Source of the DNA: Gimesia benthica
GTDB lineage: Bacteria > Planctomycetota > Planctomycetia > Planctomycetales > Planctomycetaceae
Direction: 5' to 3'
NCBI RefSeq assembly: GCF_009720525.1
Contig: NZ_CP043930.1
Coordinates: forward strand, 3,008,501 to 3,072,500
Length of the DNA: 64,000 nt
Both the position numbers and the translations under genes were made by a program. This document shows, piece after piece, positions 58,577-64,000 of the stretch. The stretch's first letter is position 1. Every line of letters begins with the position of its first letter. The notes below the pieces were generated by a model. That model was given only the letters and a program-made list of their open reading frames with translations, did not search any database and was not told the origin of the DNA.

Positions 58577-59626
58577 TTAAAAGTCACCTTCGCCATTATC
58601 AAAGGCATGCCGCCACTGGCTCAGATGTTCCAGGCAGATCGCCGTTCCGCGGGCCACGGTCCGCAGGGGATCCTCATCCACCCGCACCGGAATCCCCAGT
58701 TGTTCGCTCATGTAATATTCCAGTCCCCGCAGCAGAGCACCACCGCCCGTGAGGACCATGCCGTTATCCGCGAGATCCGCCACCAGTTCTGGCTTGCACT
58801 GTTCGATGGTCTGTTTACAACAGTTCAGAATCGACTCCAGCGGACCATGCAACGCATCGCGTAATTCTTCGCTGGTCACAATCGCTTTCCGCGGAATACT
58901 GCTGATCGTATCCAGGCCCTTAACCTCACCGGTCAATTCCTGCTCCAGCGGATAAGCACTGCCCAGTTCCAGCTTCAGATCCTCGGCGGTCTGCACGCCA
59001 ATCCGCAACGAGAAATGCTGCTTCATGTATTCCACGATCGCTTCATCGCACTTGTCGCCGCCAATCCGCACCGAATTGCTGACCACCGTATCGCCCAGAC
59101 TCATAATGGCCACTTCACTCGTCCCGCCACCGATGTCACAAACCATGCTCGCCATCGGTTCAGAGATCGGCAGCCCGGCACCAATGCCCGCTGCCTTGGA
59201 TTCTTCAATCAGATAGACCCGGCCGGCGCCTGCTCGTTCGGCACTGTTGAACACGGCGCGCCTTTCGACCGGTGTGATACTGCCCGGCACTGCAATCACA
59301 ACCCGCGGTCGCAAACCACGCGAATGATGACGGGCCTTGAGTATGAAATACCGCAACATCGACTCGCAGAGTTCGAAGTCGGTGATCACACCATCTTTCA
59401 AAGGTCGTACCGCGATGATGCTATCCGGCGTGCGCCCCAGCATCTGCTTGGCCAGCTTTCCGACTGCGGTTCCTTTTCCCAGAATCTTGCGGCTGCCTTT
59501 ATGCAACGCCACTACCGAGGGTTCGTCGAGCGCAATCCCCTCGCCCTGGATCGCAACGAGTGTATTCGCCGTTCCCAGATCGATCGCCAAATCAGGACAG
59601 AGCCATTGACGTAAACGGTGCAGCAT
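58577..59626 (-). CDS. mreB: Rod shape-determining protein MreB (actin homologue)
   Basis: A 349-residue protein. Actin-type motifs: PHOSPHATE 1 LAIDLGTANTLVAIQGEGI, CONNECT 1/VIAVPGSITPVERRAV, the EESKAAGIGAGLPI region, PHOSPHATE 2 MVCDIGGGTSEVAIMSLG and ADENOSINE MVLTGGGALLRGLEYYM. It also has an amphipathic beginning MLHRLRQWL that could bind membrane, as in Gram-negative MreB. It polymerises under the inner membrane and directs wall synthesis. It is first in the transcript with mreC, mreD and PBP2. Planctomycetes lack FtsZ, so wall-synthesis genes are notable here. Confidence 0.95.
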   Translation of the reverse strand: MLHRLRQWLCPDLAIDLGTANTLVAIQGEGIALDEPSVVALHKGSRKILGKGTAVGKLAKQMLGRTPDSIIAVRPLKDGVITDFELCESMLRYFILKARHHSRGLRPRVVIAVPGSITPVERRAVFNSAERAGAGRVYLIEESKAAGIGAGLPISEPMASMVCDIGGGTSEVAIMSLGDTVVSNSVRIGGDKCDEAIVEYMKQHFSLRIGVQTAEDLKLELGSAYPLEQELTGEVKGLDTISSIPRKAIVTSEELRDALHGPLESILNCCKQTIEQCKPELVADLADNGMVLTGGGALLRGLEYYMSEQLGIPVRVDEDPLRTVARGTAICLEHLSQWRHAFDNGEGDF

Positions 59627-59911
59627 CCTTGCACTACCGCTTCATGGAAAAAGAAGAACTGAGTGGATAAGAAACAGTCGACAATCTCATCGATCAACCG
59701 ACGAGACGCCTGTGATTCACATAACATCCTGTTAAGATTGGGAAAATGTATTCGAGATGGTGAGTTTCTGCAAGATGCAGTTTTGAAACTAATACATCGC
59801 CTTTAAAACAGGAAAACCTGGCAATCCTGGATAGCAATTCGGGAGTTGGATTCCCCCCCGGCACTGCTATAATCCCATAATCCTTGAACTTAGAGAGTGA
59901 ACCCCTGCCCG

Positions 59912-60544
59912 ATGTCGAACCCGGACGACGAACAAGAACTGGATGAGAATCCACCCCAGGATCAGCAACTTTTAATTCTGGGCGGCTCCCTGTTCTCCAT
60001 CGGCATCATCCTCGCTGCGTTCGGATTTGGCTGGGCTCTGGATATCAACCCGCTGACGAATCTGAACTGGAGCTGGTCGGCACTCATCATCGGCACGCTG
60101 GCTGCGCTGCCCATGTTCGGATTCTTCCTGCTCACGATGAAACTCCCCTTCCAGGCATTTCACAAGATCAATCAGTTTCTGCTCGACGAAATCGGCCCCC
60201 GTATCGTCAAGGCGTCTGTGCTGGAAGTGTTCATCCTCTGTATTTTCATCGGTCTGGGAGAAGAACTGCTCTTTCGCGGGGTCCTGCAATCCTGGTCCAA
60301 CCAGTTTGGGGTGGTCTATGCCATCATCTTCACTAATCTGCTCTTTGGCATTCTACACTCGGTCACCCGCGTCTATGTCATCGTCGCATCGCTGATGGGC
60401 GTCTACCTCAGCCTGCTGCTGATCCTCTTCACACCACAGAATCTGCTGATCCCGATCACCACACACACCGTCTACGACTTCCTCTGCTTCATGATGCTCA
60501 TCCGCATCTACCGCCAACAGACAGCTGAGACCGCTGCTGACTGA
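59912..60544 (+). CDS. CPBP family intramembrane protease (CAAX-protease-like)
   Basis: A 210-residue protein from the ATG at 59912; an in-frame GTG at 59897 is possible. Hydrophobic segments start after an acidic head (SNPDDEQELDENPPQDQQ). The ABI/CPBP motifs are present: EEllFRG as GLGEELLFRGVLQSW (catalytic Glu-Glu and Arg), then a second His motif in ILHSVTRVYVIVASLMG, and a third near ITTHTVYDF. This predicts a glutamate protease in the membrane; targets are unknown. It is divergent from mreB across a 285-bp gap without a gene. Confidence 0.88.
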   Translation: MSNPDDEQELDENPPQDQQLLILGGSLFSIGIILAAFGFGWALDINPLTNLNWSWSALIIGTLAALPMFGFFLLTMKLPFQAFHKINQFLLDEIGPRIVKASVLEVFILCIFIGLGEELLFRGVLQSWSNQFGVVYAIIFTNLLFGILHSVTRVYVIVASLMGVYLSLLLILFTPQNLLIPITTHTVYDFLCFMMLIRIYRQQTAETAAD

Positions 60545-60560
60545 ATCACACGCAGGCCGT

Positions 60561-60600
60561 AAAAAAAGCAGGACGGGCTCTCCTTAACCCGTCCTGCTTT
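60561..60600 (-). terminator. Terminator between convergent genes (stronger on the minus strand)
   Basis: A 13-bp perfect stem AAAGCAGGACGGG / CCCGTCCTGCTTT (60565-60577 and 60588-60600) with a 10-nt loop. Read on the minus strand it is followed by seven T, so it terminates the Gfo/Idh/MocA gene. It may also stop plus-strand transcription from the CPBP gene. Confidence 0.87.
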
Positions 60601-60620
60601 AATTGGCATCCGTTCCAGAT

Positions 60621-61697
60621 TTACTTGTTCTTCGGAATCCGGGGATCCCGTTTCAGAGGCAGTGAAACCTGTTTGCCGGTCCAGGAAGACTGATAGATCG
60701 CCAGAATGATTTCGACACTCTTACGACCATCGTTACCGTCTACCAGTGGCTTTTTGCCGGTCTTGATCGACTTGATGAAGTCTTTCAACTGTTCCATATG
60801 CCCGGCGTAAGAGATCGCCGAAGGATCGCTGGCACCGCCGGTGTTACCGGTCGACTTACCCAGCTCCTCACGGATCTTCGCATCACGGGCCTGTTCTTTG
60901 GAGAACTCCCAGTGCAGTACGTCGTCCTGCTCAATGATTACGGTTCCCTCGGTACCCGAGATTTCCGTCTTCTTGAGCAGACCGGGATAAACACTGGTGG
61001 TCGCTTCGATCACACCCAGGGCACCATTCTTGAAGCGAATGGTAGCCACGCCGGTATCTTCGACTTCGATCCGCTCGTGAGCCAGGGTGCCGGTCATGCC
61101 GTTCACATCGGCCACTTCACCCATGAACCAGAACAACAGGTCGACGTTATGAATCGCCTGATTCATGTAAGCGCCGCCGCCATCCAGTTTCCAGGTACCG
61201 CGCCATCCGCCGCTGTCATAATATTCCTGTGTCCGCCACCATTTGACATAGGTATCGCCCAGGGTCAGCTTGCCGAAGCGGCCTTTTTCGATGGCCTTCT
61301 TCAGTTCCATGTTGGCGGCACCGAAGCGGGACGGCATGATTGTCGCCAGCTGAACTTTGTTTTTCTTACAGGCGTCGATGATCGCATCACACCGCTTCAG
61401 GGTAATTTCCAGCGGCTTTTCCACAACGACGTGCTTGCCGGCATTTGCGGCAGCGACCGCCGGATCCATGTGGGCTCCACTGGGAGTGCAGATGGTGACG
61501 ACGTCCACTTCCGGATCGGCCAGCATCTCATCCAGCTCATGATAGGCTGTGCAACCATTCGCTTCTGCAAACTTGTCAGCTGATGCTGGAAACTGATCAT
61601 AACAGGCGACCAGCTTGGCACCACGAATCTCTTCGAGCGCCTTTGCATGAAAATTCGAAATCATGCCACAGCCGACAATTCCAAATCCTGTTGCCAT
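60621..61697 (-). CDS. Gfo/Idh/MocA family oxidoreductase
   Basis: A 358-residue NAD(P)-dependent dehydrogenase. The Rossmann motif GFGIVGCGMISNFHAKAL opens the protein; VVTICTPSGAHMDPAVAAANAGKHVVVEKPLEI gives the conserved EKP with the catalytic Lys. The C-terminal alpha/beta domain has GGWRGTWKLDGGGAYMNQAIHNVDLLFWFMG with the conserved His and Asp near the active site. It is cytoplasmic in type; no Tat leader is present, unlike many planctomycete relatives. It probably oxidises a sugar or inositol derivative. It is a single gene with its own terminator at 60561-60600. Confidence 0.94.
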   Translation of the reverse strand: MATGFGIVGCGMISNFHAKALEEIRGAKLVACYDQFPASADKFAEANGCTAYHELDEMLADPEVDVVTICTPSGAHMDPAVAAANAGKHVVVEKPLEITLKRCDAIIDACKKNKVQLATIMPSRFGAANMELKKAIEKGRFGKLTLGDTYVKWWRTQEYYDSGGWRGTWKLDGGGAYMNQAIHNVDLLFWFMGEVADVNGMTGTLAHERIEVEDTGVATIRFKNGALGVIEATTSVYPGLLKKTEISGTEGTVIIEQDDVLHWEFSKEQARDAKIREELGKSTGNTGGASDPSAISYAGHMEQLKDFIKSIKTGKKPLVDGNDGRKSVEIILAIYQSSWTGKQVSLPLKRDPRIPKNK

Positions 61698-61879
61698 AAC
61701 TGTTGCTTTCTGTGTTTCTTTTGAAATATGTAATACTTCACCCGCTACGGTGAAGCACGATTCTACTGCGCGATCGTTAATACCACGTTTTACGAAGTAT
61801 TTCTCATGAATGCAATCCGCGCGGAATCATTTCCCCTGATTGCAAATAGAAACGCACAGAGAATCAAAAGTGCCTTGAC

Positions 61880-63102
61880 TTAATCGACCAGATCCACCTG
61901 GCAGAATCGTTTCTTGCCCACCCATAACAGCAGACCCGACTCCACGGGAATCGCCTGATCATGTGATTCAATCCGGTCCTTATCGGCCCCCATTTTGGCA
62001 CCTCCCTGCTGGATCGAACGTCGAGCATCGCTGGTTGAACCACACAGGCCGGTCACCTTCAGCAGGTTCGCTGCCGCCAGAGTTCCGTCCTCGTTCAGAT
62101 CGGACTTCGAAATCTGTACTATCGGAATATCGGAAGGCATTCCGCCAGAGCCAATCTCCCGCTGCCAGCGTTCGGCGGCATCATCTGCTGCAGCCGCATC
62201 GTGGTATTCGGTGATAATGGTTTTAGCCAGCTTGACCTTGGCTTCCTTGGGATGTCCCCCAGGATCGTCTTCACTTCATCCAGCGGGAAATCTGTCAGCA
62301 GCTCGAAGAACATCTGCATGCTGTCGTCTGAGAGCTGCATGAATTTTTTCATCATCTCATACGGGGCTTCGCTGATCCCGATGTAGTTCCCCAGGCTTTT
62401 CCCCATTCGACGCACGCCATCGGTGCCCACCAGAATCGGCGACATCACGCTGACCTGCTGTCGGAGTCCCTGGTCTTTCTGCAGGTCCCGCGCCAGCATG
62501 AACGAATACAGCTGCTCCGTCCCTCCCAACTCGACATCTGCTTTGATCTCGACTGAATCCCAGGCCTGCATAATCGGATACAGGCACTCGTGCAGATAAA
62601 TCGCCGCCTCTTCCTTATAACGCTTTGAAAAGTCGTCGCGCGTCAGCAACTGGGCCACGGTCACTTTGCTGCACAGTTCCAGGATGTCCGCGAAGTTCAT
62701 CTTGCTGAACCAGTCCCCGTTCCGGACGACTTCAGCATTGTTCAGGTCGATCACTTTCCCCACCTGGTTCAGGTAATCGGTGGCATTCGCTTCGACCTGC
62801 TCTGCTGTCAGACGGGCCCGGGTTTCGTCACGCCCGGAGGGATCGCCCACCAGCGCCGTGTAATTCCCGATAATGATCACCGCCTGGTGTCCCAACTCCT
62901 GAAACTGACGCATTTTCCGCATCGGCACCGTGTGCCCTAAATGGAGGTCAATCCCTGTAGGATCGATACCATACTTAATCCGCAAAGGCGTGCCGGTCTC
63001 GCGGCTCCATTTCAGTTTTTCTGCCAGTTCCTGTTCGGGAACGATCTTCTCCACACCACGGCCGATAATAGCCAGTTGCTCTTCCACAGGCAAAAATTGC
63101 AT
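61880..63102 (-). CDS. tyrS: Tyrosyl-tRNA synthetase with an apparent -1 frameshift
   Basis: Two frames make up one ~407-residue class I synthetase. The first (62119-63102) has HLGH at 54-57 (the HIGH signature) and RRMGKSLGN (KMSKS-like), then changes to nonsense after KTILGD. The second (61880 to ~62255) has the linker and S4-like domain: VQISKSDLNEDGTLAAANLLKVTGLCGSTSDARRSIQQGGAK. Adding one base to the CCCCC run at 62256-62260 restores GGHPKEAKVKLAKTIITEYHD and full continuity. It charges tRNA-Tyr and is essential unless a second copy exists, so an assembly error is likelier than true loss. Confidence 0.88.
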
Positions 63103-63418
63103 TGTATCTCAGACTTTTCTCACAAATCAGGGAATCAGTTACACGGTCCTGCTCATTGTGTCGACTCGCCCCGCGAGCGTCAATCAAAGCAGGACGCTGT
63201 ATGTCTGTTATTTTGGCTGATCTGCCCGGAAGACCGACTCCGCCCCCGGGAGCTTGTCTTTTTTACAAACCAGCCCCGTTTTTCGCTGAAGCAAAAAAGT
63301 GGCATTGATCGAAGCCGCGATCATCGGTTAAAAATAAGTTCCACGGCAGATGTCCTCCCCGTCTGCACCTGACTCTTTCCTGAATCCTGCCCGTTCCTCC
63401 TGACAAAGTTCGTCTCTG
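63103..63418. other. 316-bp intergenic stretch upstream of two divergent genes
   Basis: It holds the promoters of tyrS (minus) and the SirB1-like gene (plus). Only a weak hairpin (TTTTTCGCTGAAGCAAAAAA at ~63280) was noted. No gene, tRNA or T-box-like leader was recognised. Confidence 0.45.
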
Positions 63419-64000
63419 ATGGACCTTAAGCAAATATTTCAGTTCAAACAGGATCCCGAATTTTCCCGGCTCCTGCACCATGACAAGCAGATTGATCTCA
63501 CTAAAGCCGCACTCGAGCTGGCCCGCGATGATCAACCAGACCTCGTCTTTGAACACGTTCTGATCTGGGTCCGCCAGCGGGCCTGCGAACTTTCGGGCCG
63601 CGTCGCCCTCGCGGAAGATGACCGCGCGCTGGTGCAATGCCTTGTCCAGTGCCTGGCCGGTCAGCACGGACTGGGGGGAGATACCATCTGCTATCACCAG
63701 GCGGAAGGCAGCTACCTGAATCATGTCATCGAAAGCCGCCAGGGACTGCCGATTTCGCTCTCACTGATTTACATGGCAGTCGGCAAAGAACTGGGCATCG
63801 ACATTCACGGCGTCGCCGCCCCCCTGCAGTTCCTGGTTCGCTACGATGCACAGGATGGCCCCCTGTTTATCGATCCCTACTCGAAAGGAACGATCTACAG
63901 CGAGGAAGAATGTCTGAACAGACTGGGCGAACTCGGAGAATTTCCCCGGAGTGTATTAAAACGCCTGTTACAGCCGGCCACCCATCGGGAAATCATCATT
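63419..64000 (+). CDS. SirB1/transglutaminase-like protein, 3' end cut by the window
   Basis: From the ATG at 63419 the frame is open to the window edge (194 codons). After a helical N-terminus (MDLKQIFQFKQDPEFSRLL) come DTICYHQAEGSYLNHVIESRQGLPISLSLIYMAVGKELGIDIHGVAAPLQFLVRY and PLFIDPYSKGTIYSEEE. This is the transglutaminase-like fold seen in SirB1-type proteins, which often carry TPR repeats further on. The Cys of the classical triad is not evident here, so enzymatic activity is doubtful. The function of SirB1-type proteins is poorly known. Confidence 0.82.
   Translation, partial: MDLKQIFQFKQDPEFSRLLHHDKQIDLTKAALELARDDQPDLVFEHVLIWVRQRACELSGRVALAEDDRALVQCLVQCLAGQHGLGGDTICYHQAEGSYLNHVIESRQGLPISLSLIYMAVGKELGIDIHGVAAPLQFLVRYDAQDGPLFIDPYSKGTIYSEEECLNRLGELGEFPRSVLKRLLQPATHREIII

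Noticed and set aside
48997-62260. Programmed -1/+1 frameshifting in the three broken genes
   Set aside because: The sites lack a common slippery heptamer and stimulatory structure, and the protein families are not known for recoding; single-base homopolymer loss is simpler.
63103-63418. T-box or other aminoacyl-tRNA synthetase leader upstream of tyrS
   Set aside because: No T-box consensus or terminator/antiterminator pair could be found, and such leaders are typical of Firmicutes.

Overview
The window looks like chromosomal DNA of a planctomycete, most likely from the Gimesia/Planctomycetaceae group. The support is two DUF1559 proteins with a type IV pilin-like N-terminus, a ThuA/PVC-type membrane-bound dehydrogenase, planctomycete-style lipoproteins, several signal-peptide-bearing hydrolases and a TIGR01777-type epimerase. 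The genus is inferred from gene content; no rRNA or tRNA was seen to confirm it. Most genes are single or in short operons, and strand changes often.

Layout. 1-9.5 kb: a partial ThuA/dehydrogenase giant, a membrane glycosyltransferase, an M50-like protease, an esterase, a hypothetical gene with an in-frame TAG, a DUF2332 protein and an epimerase. 9.9-14.5 kb: two DUF1559/lipoprotein pairs around a K+ channel, closed by a strong terminator. 14.5-25.1 kb: small-molecule metabolism (CocE-like hydrolase, enolase-superfamily enzyme, cupin, HpcH aldolase, quinone oxidoreductase, AlkA-like glycosylase, pyrF, a radical SAM enzyme). This part is littered with a modular palindromic repeat, two 400-bp copies of which flank the enolase-superfamily gene. 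25.1-41.2 kb: an isochorismatase/ThuA fusion, a thioredoxin/trypsin fusion, a lipoprotein, a giant ResB-CcsA cytochrome c assembly protein, an inverse autotransporter with a beta-helix passenger, a nitrilase and glutamine synthetase. 41.3-46.9 kb: an RND efflux pair with a divergent TetR regulator and two palindromic operators. 46.9-52.9 kb: a compact divergent cluster matching the STM4011-STM4015 families (two radical SAM enzymes, a sulfatase/phosphatase-like hydrolase, an ATP-grasp-like protein, a leucine-rich-repeat-like protein) plus a HAD hydrolase. 53.0-54.7 kb: a frameshifted alkaline phosphatase. 54.7-59.6 kb: an mreB-mreC-mreD-PBP2 operon. 59.9-64 kb: a CPBP protease, a Gfo/Idh/MocA oxidoreductase, a frameshifted tyrosyl-tRNA synthetase and a partial SirB1/transglutaminase-like gene.

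The best candidate for an undescribed system is the STM4011-STM4015-like cluster. Its components are recognisable, but no function is established to my knowledge. Its translationally overlapped architecture suggests one pathway making or modifying a small molecule or peptide.

Three genes (the STM4015-like gene, the alkaline phosphatase and tyrS) each appear to lack exactly one base in a G/C homopolymer. Because tyrS is normally essential, this pattern points at least partly to homopolymer errors in the assembly rather than real pseudogenes. The in-frame TAG at 7284 is a different kind of lesion.
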